This document shows, in pieces, positions 22,829 to 29,573 of a stretch of DNA of 29,573 bases. How positions within the stretch are numbered: the stretch's first letter is position 1; each line of letters starts with the position of its first letter. Origin of the DNA: JANXUC01 sp043749225. Its GTDB lineage: Bacteria > Acidobacteriota > Terriglobia > Terriglobales > Acidobacteriaceae. The stretch covers positions 1 through 29,573 of the forward strand of contig JAYVEP010000163.1 of the NCBI GenBank assembly GCA_043749225.1. Direction: 5' to 3'. A program made the position numbers and the translations under genes. The notes beneath the pieces are model-generated. The model had not been told where the DNA came from. It searched no databases and saw nothing but the letters and a program-made list of their open reading frames with translations.

Positions 22829-23548
22829 TTAACTGACGCGGAAGGTATTGACCAAGCGCTCGGTCTCATCGGAAATTATCATCTCGACTGCGAGCGCGGT
22901 GAGTCGAGTCATATCGGCAGCGTCATTAACCGTCCATGTGCCGACGCGCTTTCCTGCAGCGTGCAGATCGGACACCAGGGCTTTGTCGAGGAGATGCCAC
23001 TCTGGCAATACCCACTGCACTGGGAGGGTTTGGCATAAAACCTCAGCGGAGCAAGCTCCGCTGCCACACGAGCTTTGGTCAAACAGGAAGCCCAACTCCA
23101 TCAAGCTATCCAGTTCTCGCAAGCGCAGCAGCACTTGAGGAAGAAACGACGTCACTACAAAGCCGCATGTTGGCGGATAGTGCTTTAGCAGCTCAACGAC
23201 TCGAACCTCCAGCCCGGAAACCTTGAGCTCGATATCCAGAAAACATTTCGGCGAAAACCGAGCGAGAACTTCCTGCAAAGACGGCAAGAATTCCCGACCT
23301 TGCCAATCCGTCAGTTCTCGCCCAGACATCTCCGCGACGGCCACGCCGCGAAACGTCTCGTCATGGCAAACTACAAGATTCCCGTTCGCCGTAGCACGGA
23401 CGTCGAACTCAAACCCGTCGCAGCCATGCTGCAGGCAGAGTTCAAACGATGCCAGTGTATTTTCAGGAATGGACTTTGTGGCCCGCGCACCGCGATGGCC
23501 CAACAATAGAGGATGGCCCAACAACAGAGGACGCGCGTGGGCCGTCAT
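22829..23548 (-). CDS. ugpQ: Glycerophosphodiester phosphodiesterase
   Basis: Cleaves glycerophosphodiesters (lipid head-group products) to glycerol 3-phosphate and an alcohol. 239 residues, TIM-barrel GDPD family. Catalytic HRGA at 18-21 and PENT at 28-31, metal ligands in DGFEFDVRATANG, and catalytic His in VVCHDE; C-terminal WTVNDAADM is the usual last signature. No signal peptide, so cytoplasmic. The N-terminus contains a duplicated six-residue block (PLLLGH twice) from an 18-bp tandem repeat in the DNA. Starts 6 nt after the stop of the Zn-ribbon gene. Confidence 0.92.
   Translation of the reverse strand: MTAHARPLLLGHPLLLGHRGARATKSIPENTLASFELCLQHGCDGFEFDVRATANGNLVVCHDETFRGVAVAEMSGRELTDWQGREFLPSLQEVLARFSPKCFLDIELKVSGLEVRVVELLKHYPPTCGFVVTSFLPQVLLRLRELDSLMELGFLFDQSSCGSGACSAEVLCQTLPVQWVLPEWHLLDKALVSDLHAAGKRVGTWTVNDAADMTRLTALAVEMIISDETERLVNTFRVS
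23495..23530. repeat. 18-bp tandem duplication in the GDPD gene
   Basis: Two adjacent 18-bp units (23495-23512 and 23513-23530), differing at one base, duplicate six codons right before the catalytic HRG. Confidence 0.85.
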
Positions 23549-23554
23549 GCCAGC

Positions 23555-23863
23555 CTACTCAAGGTCAAAATCGCGGATAGGGCGACCCGTGTCGGGAGAT
23601 TCCTTGGCGCGCTTGACCGCTTCTTGAAACTTCTTTTCCAGCAAGTCGGCGCTATTTTTCTGCGCCTCCACGGCCTGGCGAAACACGGATTCCTTGCGAC
23701 TATTCTGCTCCCGCATGGCGCGGGCGGCATCTTCAAAATCGTTAAACGTCTTCGGAATGGCCGCAGGGGTATGTGCGATCACGGCCTGCGCGTCCGCATC
23801 CACTTTCAGGACGGCGTGGCAACACGGGCAGGTTACGTCAAACGCGCTGGAAGCTTTCGGCAT
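23555..23863 (-). CDS. Small zinc-ribbon / coiled-coil protein
   Basis: 102 residues. An N-terminal CPCC motif (Cys12-Pro-Cys14-Cys15, in TCPCCHAVLKVD) suggests a half zinc ribbon that could dimerise around a metal; the rest (about 40-95) is a charged helix likely to form a coiled coil (EDAARAMREQNSRKESVFRQAVEAQ). Not recognised as a named family. It is the first gene of the run ending in the racemase gene. Confidence 0.72.
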   Translation of the reverse strand: MPKASSAFDVTCPCCHAVLKVDADAQAVIAHTPAAIPKTFNDFEDAARAMREQNSRKESVFRQAVEAQKNSADLLEKKFQEAVKRAKESPDTGRPIRDFDLE

Positions 23864-23928
23864 TTAGCGAATATACCGCAAACCGGGCGACGGCGGGAGG
23901 CGCGCCAGCCATGGCTCGCCAGCTAGCG

Positions 23929-24252
23929 TCAGCGCGGATTCAGCCGTATGGGGAAGATGTGGAAGAGATGCAACATTTCCCAGGACAGCAGCAGAAGACA
24001 TGTAACGACAACCAGCACGGCCAGCATTTCGCCAACAGCCATCCGACGGCGGCGGCCAGAGGGCTCCAGGCTGCGCGTGACCAAGGCCAGAATGTTAAGG
24101 GTGGCAAAGCCGAACACCAGCATCCACAGAATGTTGTAGAACTCGCCGCGTTTATCGGTGAGCTGCCAGGCACCAAACAAGAGAAACACAGCCACCTGCC
24201 GCACCTGCGGGATCGCCGTCGAGAAAAACGCTAGATGTACCCAAGGCCTCAT
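23929..24252 (-). CDS. Small integral membrane protein
   Basis: 107 residues with three or four hydrophobic segments (about 16-30, 40-60 and 74-96) and a cytoplasmic RRRR cluster between the last two (residues 67-70), in line with the positive-inside rule. Family not recognised. A competing shorter frame in the same place lacks this topology. It stands 65 nt upstream of the Zn-ribbon gene and 139 nt downstream of the MFS gene, all on the minus strand. Confidence 0.6.
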   Translation of the reverse strand: MRPWVHLAFFSTAIPQVRQVAVFLLFGAWQLTDKRGEFYNILWMLVFGFATLNILALVTRSLEPSGRRRRMAVGEMLAVLVVVTCLLLLSWEMLHLFHIFPIRLNPR

Positions 24253-24391
24253 GGATTTGCAGGGTCCAAGACGCAGGACTGCGAGCGTCGAACGCCAAGC
24301 CTACGGGGAAACCGCGTCAGAAAGCAAGTATAGGATGGGCACCTGGTGGTGTGAGCGCGCATTCGCGTTGGCGGCTCTATCGCCCCCAAGT

Positions 24392-25621
24392 TCAGTCGGC
24401 TGCCTTGGACCTCTCCAAATTCGGCAGGAAGGCTGTCAACAAGCCGATTGCCGGCAAATAGGCGCAAACTCGATACACGAAAACAATGCTCGTGACATCC
24501 GCCAGCTTGCCCAGAACCGCTGCGGCAATGCCTCCCATGCCAAACGCAAATCCGAAAAATAGTCCCGCGATCATACCTACGTTTCCTGGCACCAATTCCT
24601 GTGCGTACACCAGAATTGCTGAAAAAGCCGACGCCAGCACAAAACCTATCACCACGCTGAGGACGCCGGTCCAGAACAGGTTCGCGTAAGGCATCAGCAT
24701 GGTGAAGGGCAGCACTCCAAGAATCGAAACCCAGATCACATACTTGCGTCCAATCTTGTCGCCAACCGGACCACCGATAAGCGTGCCTGCGGCTACCGCC
24801 CCTAGGAATGCGAAGAGATGCAGTTGCGAATTCTGCACGGAAACATGAAAACGGCTGATCAAGTAGAACGTGTAGTAGTTCGCCAAGCTTGAGAGATAAA
24901 AATACTTCGAAAAGATTAGCGCAAGCAGGATCGCAATCGAGACTCCAACTTTCCGGCGTGATAACTCCGGATGCGGGATCTCCCTCTTCCGCGCAGCCAT
25001 CGGACGAATTCGTTCCTGGTGGCTGTACCACCGGCTCACGTAGATGAGCACCGTGATTCCCACTAGAACGGCAATGCAGAACCAGGCCACGCCGCGTTGC
25101 CCCACCGGCAGCACGATAAATGCCGCCAGCAGCGGCCCAATCGCCGACCCCGTATTACCTCCCACCTGAAAGAAGGATTGCGCCAGCCCATGCCGCCCCC
25201 CCGAAGCCATGCGTGCCACGCGCGAGGCCTCTGGATGAAACACCGCCGCGCCCACCCCGATCAAAGACACAGCGAACAACAAGATGGGGAAAGTTGGAGC
25301 TACCGCCAGCAGCATCAGCCCGATCAGGGTAAACACCATTCCGGCGGGCAGCGAATACGGTGTCGGCTTGCGGTCTGTGTACCAGCCAATCACGGGCTGC
25401 AGCAACGACGCGACGATCTGATACGACGCCGCAATCAGGCCAATATGCGCGAAGTCCAGATGAAACGTATTCTTCAAAATCGGGAAGATCGAAGGCAGCA
25501 GTGACTGCACCATATCATTAATGAGATGGCACAGAGTGACGGCCGTTAGTATGCGGAAAAGCGTGCCCTCGGATGAGGGCGCGTGGAAATCAATCGTCGT
25601 GTCTGCGGTGGCCTGCGTCAT
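24392..25621 (-). CDS. fsr: MFS exporter, fosmidomycin-resistance (Fsr) type
   Basis: 409 residues, 12 predicted membrane helices. The N-terminal signature LCHLINDMVQSLLPSIFPILK and GLIAASYQIVASLLQPVIGWYTDRKP matches the Fsr branch of the major facilitator superfamily; motif A (GxxxDR) appears at GWYTDRKP and again as GGPVGDKIGRK in the second half. The substrate is not predictable; Fsr itself exports fosmidomycin. Single gene or first gene of the minus-strand run; no local regulator. Confidence 0.9.
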   Translation of the reverse strand: MTQATADTTIDFHAPSSEGTLFRILTAVTLCHLINDMVQSLLPSIFPILKNTFHLDFAHIGLIAASYQIVASLLQPVIGWYTDRKPTPYSLPAGMVFTLIGLMLLAVAPTFPILLFAVSLIGVGAAVFHPEASRVARMASGGRHGLAQSFFQVGGNTGSAIGPLLAAFIVLPVGQRGVAWFCIAVLVGITVLIYVSRWYSHQERIRPMAARKREIPHPELSRRKVGVSIAILLALIFSKYFYLSSLANYYTFYLISRFHVSVQNSQLHLFAFLGAVAAGTLIGGPVGDKIGRKYVIWVSILGVLPFTMLMPYANLFWTGVLSVVIGFVLASAFSAILVYAQELVPGNVGMIAGLFFGFAFGMGGIAAAVLGKLADVTSIVFVYRVCAYLPAIGLLTAFLPNLERSKAAD

Positions 25622-25671
25622 GTTTTGTGTAATTGCGCTGCGTTTAGCCGCGTTTACAAGACAAGAAAGCC

Positions 25672-25716
25672 GAAGTTTGTCATTCCAACGGCTCTATCGT
25701 GAGGAATCTGCTTCTT
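25672..25716 (+). repeat. Dispersed 45-bp element, copy 3
   Basis: Begins GAAGTTTGTCATTCC and ends GTGAGGAATCTGCTTCTT, between the MFS gene and the end of bshC; matches 4953 and 6309. Confidence 0.75.
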
Positions 25717-25718
25717 CC

Positions 25719-27380
25719 CTACTCCCAAAACAATATCTGATGATCCACGCAATCGGGATTCACGTTTTCCATGACTCTGATTGGAAAATTCGTTCCGTGG
25801 CGCGCCAGGAAAGTTGCTGCGGCAAGCTCGCGTTCCTGCTGCACCCTCTCGGGATACAGAGAATTACTCAGCAACGTCGCATGACGCGAAAGAATCTTCG
25901 ACCGCCGCAATTCCGCACGCGCCGCCCGTTCGCGTAATCGCCTCAACTGATAGCGAATCTTGCGGCCAGCGCGGTCCGCCGCGTCGATGAGCGTGGAATC
26001 CAGTCTTTCCAGCGATCCACGAACCTTGCTCAGTGAATTTTCGAAAGCCTGCTGCGCCGCATCGAACTCGGCATGAATTTCCGGCGGCAGCGTGCGATTG
26101 CCGATGGCCTGCCGCACACCTTCCGGCCCGGCAAACAAATCCGTGAGCTGTAACCCGTAGCGAGTCATCAACCCTGCCTGCTTGGCGTGAACAATCGTGG
26201 CAGAGAATCGCGGCAGGATCGGCGTCACGCGCCCCAGCAGCTTCTCGTAAAGTATCGCCGACTGCGCAAAATACGCTGCTTCCGCCGGGCCGCCGACATA
26301 TGCCAGCGTCGGCAACAGGAAATCCTGCACCACCGGGCGCAGTAACGCATTCGGATTGAAATCTTCCGGTCGCGCCGCAATTTGATCCAGCAACGCAGCC
26401 TGAGAGATTCTTGTGCTGCCTACATCGAACGTCTCTTCAGCAACAGAACCGCCCGCCGAACGTACATGATGAATCGCCGTCCGCACCCCGTTCCGTATTG
26501 CAAACAAGGTAGTCGAGGAGGGCGTAACCTTCACCTGCTCGTGATACCCGGCAGCGATCAGCTCCTTGCCGCGCCACAGCAAGCCGTCGTTGAGCTCTTT
26601 CGCGTTCTGAATCGCTCCTACATAGACGGGACGCGCAATCGCATGCAACTCCGGATCGGAGGGGTCCAACAAGATCACTCCTAGCTCGCCGAACACACGA
26701 CAATAGAACTTTGCGAAAGCCCCACCAAACGTCTCGCCCGGACGATAAGCATTCCGCAGCCAGGCGGTAGTCTCGCCGTCTCCAAGCAGTGCGGCAACCT
26801 GCTCCATCGCTGGCAAAATCTCGTCGCCAAACCGAATACCACCAACCGGAGCGCCTTCAATTCCCTTCGTTGGCGTCGCAATACTTTGTAGCTCGCTCTG
26901 CGGCCCCAGCATCCACGAGTGATTGATTTCCGCAAGGTCATGATCCTCGGTCGCCATCCAAAAAATCGGCACGCAAGGAATGCCTTTCGCAGATGCTTCC
27001 TGCGCCAGCTTCACAGCACTCAACACCTTAAATATCGTAAGCAGCGGCCCACCGAACAACCCAACCTGCTGCCCGGTAACGGCAGCCATCGCCCCGCTCT
27101 CAAATTGCGCCAGATTCGCCAGCGTCTGCTCCGATGCGCCCCAGGCACGATTCTGTCTCAACAAGATAGACGCAACTTGTTTCCGGCGCGCGGGATCATA
27201 CGAAACCTTCGAGGCTTGCTCGGAGATCCACTCGCTAGATTGAGGAGGACGGGAAGAGAACTGCGAGACTTTAGGGAAACTATAGAGGAAGTCCGCAAAT
27301 AGGCGGCTCGTGTGCGGAATCTCAGTAAACGGGAGCCACTGCGCCTTCACGGACGGCGCTCCAGGTCCAGCGTTCGACAT
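25719..27380 (-). CDS. bshC: Bacillithiol biosynthesis cysteine-adding enzyme
   Basis: Last step of bacillithiol synthesis: joins cysteine to glucosaminyl-malate. 553 residues, close to the family norm. Signatures: VTGQQVGLFGGPLLTIFKVLSAVKLA (nucleotide-fold loop), PIFWMATEDHDLAEINH (the HxGH-like region of the Rossmann fold) and the long C-terminal coiled coil with an Arg-rich segment (about 450-500). BshA and BshB are not in the window. The ATG has no clear ribosome-binding site. Supports a bacillithiol-using phylum such as Acidobacteriota. Confidence 0.93.
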   Translation of the reverse strand: MSNAGPGAPSVKAQWLPFTEIPHTSRLFADFLYSFPKVSQFSSRPPQSSEWISEQASKVSYDPARRKQVASILLRQNRAWGASEQTLANLAQFESGAMAAVTGQQVGLFGGPLLTIFKVLSAVKLAQEASAKGIPCVPIFWMATEDHDLAEINHSWMLGPQSELQSIATPTKGIEGAPVGGIRFGDEILPAMEQVAALLGDGETTAWLRNAYRPGETFGGAFAKFYCRVFGELGVILLDPSDPELHAIARPVYVGAIQNAKELNDGLLWRGKELIAAGYHEQVKVTPSSTTLFAIRNGVRTAIHHVRSAGGSVAEETFDVGSTRISQAALLDQIAARPEDFNPNALLRPVVQDFLLPTLAYVGGPAEAAYFAQSAILYEKLLGRVTPILPRFSATIVHAKQAGLMTRYGLQLTDLFAGPEGVRQAIGNRTLPPEIHAEFDAAQQAFENSLSKVRGSLERLDSTLIDAADRAGRKIRYQLRRLRERAARAELRRSKILSRHATLLSNSLYPERVQQERELAAATFLARHGTNFPIRVMENVNPDCVDHQILFWE

Positions 27381-27580
27381 CGCACGATGGCGTTCACGTC
27401 AAGCATTCTACTCGTAATCAGATGACGGAAACGCTGGGAGGATGCAGAACCTGCAATGAAAGCTCCCTCTGAACCATCCTACGTTGTACGAGTCAAGATT
27501 TCCGCGCTAAAAGTTTGTTGCAAGCAGGGAATTTTCGAGTTACTACCGCACGATGGTCATGGTACGAAAGTGTCTACGCA

Positions 27581-27614
27581 CGTGTAGTGTGAGCATTCCT
27601 ACTCGCCGCTCGTA
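27581..27614 (+). repeat. Dispersed hairpin element, copy 5
   Basis: CGTGTAGTGTGAGCATTCCT followed by ACTCGCCGCTCG, diverged from the copy at 13126 but with the same ends and loop. Confidence 0.65.
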
Positions 27615-27680
27615 GGCCGATTCGCAAGAAATCTTTGGCCGATCAAGTGCTTGGATCGGACAATTGAAATCAAGTGCATG

Positions 27681-27699
27681 CCCAGGCGAGACGCCTGGG
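27681..27699. repeat. Perfect 8-bp hairpin
   Basis: CCCAGGCG, loop AGA, CGCCTGGG. Just after the end of the broken hydrolase gene on the minus strand; a weak terminator is possible, without a T-tract. Confidence 0.55.
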
Positions 27700-27714
27700 A
27701 CTCCGTGAGTTTTC

Positions 27715-28503
27715 CTACTTCCTCCGCAGCGCCTTCCCAATCGCCTTTTCCGCCAACGGAGCCATCACCTCATACCCAACCTTATTCGGATGCAACCCAT
27801 CGTCCGCCAGCTCTTTCGTCATGAATCCCTTGTGGTCCACCAACGCGCCAAAGTAGTCCAAATAGACGCAACCCTTGGCTTTGCAATATTCCTATAGCCA
27901 GTGATTCAATTTCAGAATCTTCTCCGGCGAGCGCAAAGGAAAAAAGTCCGCCGCCCGTTCCGTATAGTTATGCACCGGAAGCACGGATGAAAACACAGCC
28001 TTCACGCCATGGACACGAGCCAAGTCCGCCATCGAAGCGTAGTTTGCTTCAATCTCCTCCAGCGACATCGGCCCCGTATTCCCGGCAATGTCGTTCGTCC
28101 CTGCCAGAATTATGACGGCGGCCTGTTTCAGATCCAGCACATCCTCCCGAAACCGTATTAGCATCTGCGGAGTGGTCTGCCCCCCAATGCCTCGATTGAC
28201 ATAGCCCTTGCCTGGGAAAGACTCATCCAACTTCCATCCATCTGTAATCGAATCGCCAAAGAATACGACGCGCCGCTCACCTTTCGCAGGAGCCGGCAAC
28301 TTCGCATTGGCTTCGCGGTAGCGCGCCAACTCGCCAAAATCGTCCATCAACATCGCCTCCCGCGACCCACGCCATTCGTTCAAACCCTTGGTGGCCTTCG
28401 CAACATCCGGAGCGCTCTGCGCCATCCCGAGCGAAACAAGCAACAGAGTTCCAAGACTCAGATGGCTCAGCACCGACATCCCGCAACGATTCCGATTCAT
28501 CAA
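27715..28503 (-). pseudogene. Exported SGNH/GDSL hydrolase interrupted by an in-frame TAG
   Basis: Signal peptide (hydrophobic core about 11-27, cleavage after AQS). SGNH blocks: GDS with nucleophile Ser85, block II Gly in GIGGQTT, GTND (135-138). At codon 204 (27892-27894) a TAG stops the frame. Directly after it, in the same frame, 58 more codons read EYCKAKGCVYLDYFG and on to a second TAG (27715-27717), and they contain the missing block V, Asp235-Gly-Leu-His238. So one nonsense mutation removes the catalytic Asp and His. It could be a young pseudogene, a read-through case or a sequence error. The ribosome-binding site AAGGGG is intact. Confidence 0.85.
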
Positions 28504-28613
28504 GAGCCCCTTTCAGATCAGCGTTCAGGAAACTTGCTATTTCTGTCCGCTTCCGATGCACCTCGCATGCCTGCAACGCACTTCCGCACGGAGAACTGGC
28601 GAACGCAAAACGA

Positions 28614-29261
28614 TTATGGTGCGCTCAATACGAATGTTAATTCCTTGTTTGCCGCTCCTTTTAAAAGCGGCACTGAATCCGCATTCATGTCGTAGGTTGT
28701 ATCTCCCACTGTTACGGCGGTCGCCATCGCGTAGTCGACATATTCAACATTGGGCACGCCATTCGGTCCTTCGGGCGACGATGTGTACCCACGGCTCACT
28801 TGCACCAAAACCTTCAATCGCGCTGGAATCGGCGTGGGAAAAACCTACCCGCACCGGCACCACGATTTTGCCTTCCGCCACATCGACGCGGATTTCGGTG
28901 CCGGCTGGCACCATAAAGCGTCCGAAGCCGGTTCTCGATCTCGATCCAACACAAATATTGCCCTGCTTAGCCCCGACAGTTCAGCCTTTTTTGCCGGAGC
29001 TGATTTCTCTACCTGCGGTGCCGAACTCTTGGCTAGAACCAAGTCCCTGCTTGCCGAAGAGTCCACACTAGCCTTCGTGTGATCGAAGATCAAGTCAGCA
29101 TTTGTGTAAACCTTGCGAGGCGAGATACCGAGCGCACCGTCCAGCCGGAGTTTTCGCTGCAGACGCGCTAACTCTCCGAGTGGCGCAGCGTACGCTAGCT
29201 CCTGAGCCCGCACCAACGCCAGAGTGCCGAGTACTACGATAAACATCATAATTATCTTCAA
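28614..29261 (-). pseudogene. Broken gene for an exported protein, two frameshifts
   Basis: Starts at TTG 29261 with GGGAGG 9 nt upstream and encodes a signal peptide (MKIIMMFIVVLGTLALVRAQ). The first frame stays coherent to about 28960, then turns into Cys/Trp/Lys-rich sequence and stops at 28845-28847. A second frame carries a plausible continuation (FMVPAGTEIRVDVAEGK) to a run of five T on this strand (28839-28843). Dropping one of those T returns to the first frame and gives VGFPTPIPARLKVLVQVSRG and on to the stop at 28614. The C-terminal part is a coherent beta-rich domain (VEYVDYAMATAVTVGDTTYD). Family not recognised. Two compensating indels fit best, either real decay or sequencing error. 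Confidence 0.6.
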
Positions 29262-29422
29262 TATACCAAGCCTCCCTCATTGTTCACATAAGCATTGTGA
29301 CCCAGAGCAATATTTACTGCCCCGACTCTATACCGATGCAACCTAATGGGTCAATTTGACGAGTACGGCAGCAAAACTGGCCGAGAACGATAGGTAGCCC
29401 AACTCTTTGGCCGTTCGTTCCA

Positions 29423-29451
29423 TTGACTCCGCCCCCAGCAAGCCCCACAAT
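29423..29451 (+). promoter_or_regulatory. Candidate promoter of ssrA
   Basis: TTGACT (29423-29428), 17-nt spacer, CACAAT (29446-29451). A start near 29458 would leave about 22 nt of 5' leader for RNase P to remove from tmRNA. Confidence 0.45.
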
Positions 29452-29479
29452 AGAAGAGTACGAAGACTGCAAACCATGT

Positions 29480-29573
29480 GGGGGCGTCCCGGTTTCGACG
29501 GAGATGCTTGCGGTCAAGAGGCATGCCGGGGTGCACACACCCGTAATCGAGTGCAAAACGATAATTGCCAATC
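29480..29573 (+). ncRNA. ssrA: Transfer-messenger RNA, 5' part
   Basis: Ribosome-rescue RNA with tRNA-like and mRNA-like parts. The 5' end GGGGGCGTC, then GGTTTCGACGG, GCATGCCG and the hairpin GGGTGCACACACCC followed by GTAA are the conserved start of tmRNA (acceptor strand, D-like loop, helix 2, pseudoknot 1). TAATT before GCC (29567-29569) matches the determinant before the resume codon, so the tag likely begins Ala-Asn (GCC AAT); the window ends one base into the third codon. The 3' half lies outside. Confidence 0.92.

Larger units (their letters stand above)
27381..27714. other. Intergenic stretch upstream of bshC
   Basis: Holds one dispersed hairpin element (27581-27614) and a perfect 8-bp hairpin (27681-27699). 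Minus-strand TAGAAT at 27405-27410 might be a -10 for bshC, without a clear -35. No gene seen. Confidence 0.5.

Noticed and set aside
24249..25031. 260-residue minus-strand open frame
   Set aside because: It lies in another frame of the MFS transporter gene and has Cys/Arg-rich composition without family features.
28388..29071. 227-residue plus-strand open frame
   Set aside because: Antisense to the two decayed exported-protein genes; Pro/Ser/Arg-rich with no ribosome-binding site or motif.

Overview
The window looks like a chromosomal segment of an Acidobacteriota (Terriglobia/Koribacter-like) bacterium. This is inference. It rests on moderate GC, a bacillithiol gene (bshC), an ECF42-type sigma factor with a DGPF/YCII partner, a split F-type ATP synthase locus (Z-I-a-c genes without the F1 genes), and intergenic regions filled with short tandem and inverted repeats. 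No plasmid, phage, CRISPR or intact transposase was seen.

Layout. 1-1120: 3' part of a PAS histidine kinase that enters from the left. 1185-1848: a scar where the C-terminal end of a second ATL/MGMT-like gene (minus) abuts the C-terminal end of a PQQ/cytochrome c dehydrogenase (plus). 2063-6288: intact ATL gene, then divergently dnaX, ybaB/ebfC, a secreted DinB-fold protein and recR (DNA replication and repair). 6433-7125: a cupin gene, then an orphan intrinsic terminator behind a foldable non-coding stretch. 7306-9043: ECF42 sigma factor and YCII protein with a candidate ECF42 promoter. 9360-9965: PD-(D/E)XK nuclease-like protein. 10263-13052: large HEAT-like/PilZ protein. 13326-15308 (minus): atpZ-atpI-atpB-atpE. 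15403-15573: small antitoxin-like orphan. 15611-17990 (minus): iscS-mnmA, which together supply sulfur for tRNA 2-thiouridine. 18132-19271: citrate synthase. 19490-23863 (minus): a probable operon of a Zn-ribbon protein, GDPD, mazG, a GNAT, an unknown protein and an N-succinylamino-acid racemase/OSBS-family enzyme. 23929-27380: small membrane protein, Fsr-type MFS exporter and bshC. 27715-29261: two adjacent decayed genes for exported proteins, an SGNH hydrolase with an in-frame stop and an unknown with two frameshifts. 29480-end: the 5' part of tmRNA (ssrA), cut by the window just after the first tag codons.

The most unusual signal is between the genes. At least six sites (dnaX/ybaB, dinB-like/recR, pilZ/atpE, atpE/atpB, and two at iscS/mnmA) carry tandem repeats with a 7-nt period. 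The heptad sequence differs at each locus, and at three loci the repeats form facing inverted arms. Related 15-nt (7+8) and 8-nt period arrays lie at 4851 and 13193. Two other dispersed families are present: a hairpin of about 30 bp (five copies) and a 45-bp element (three copies).
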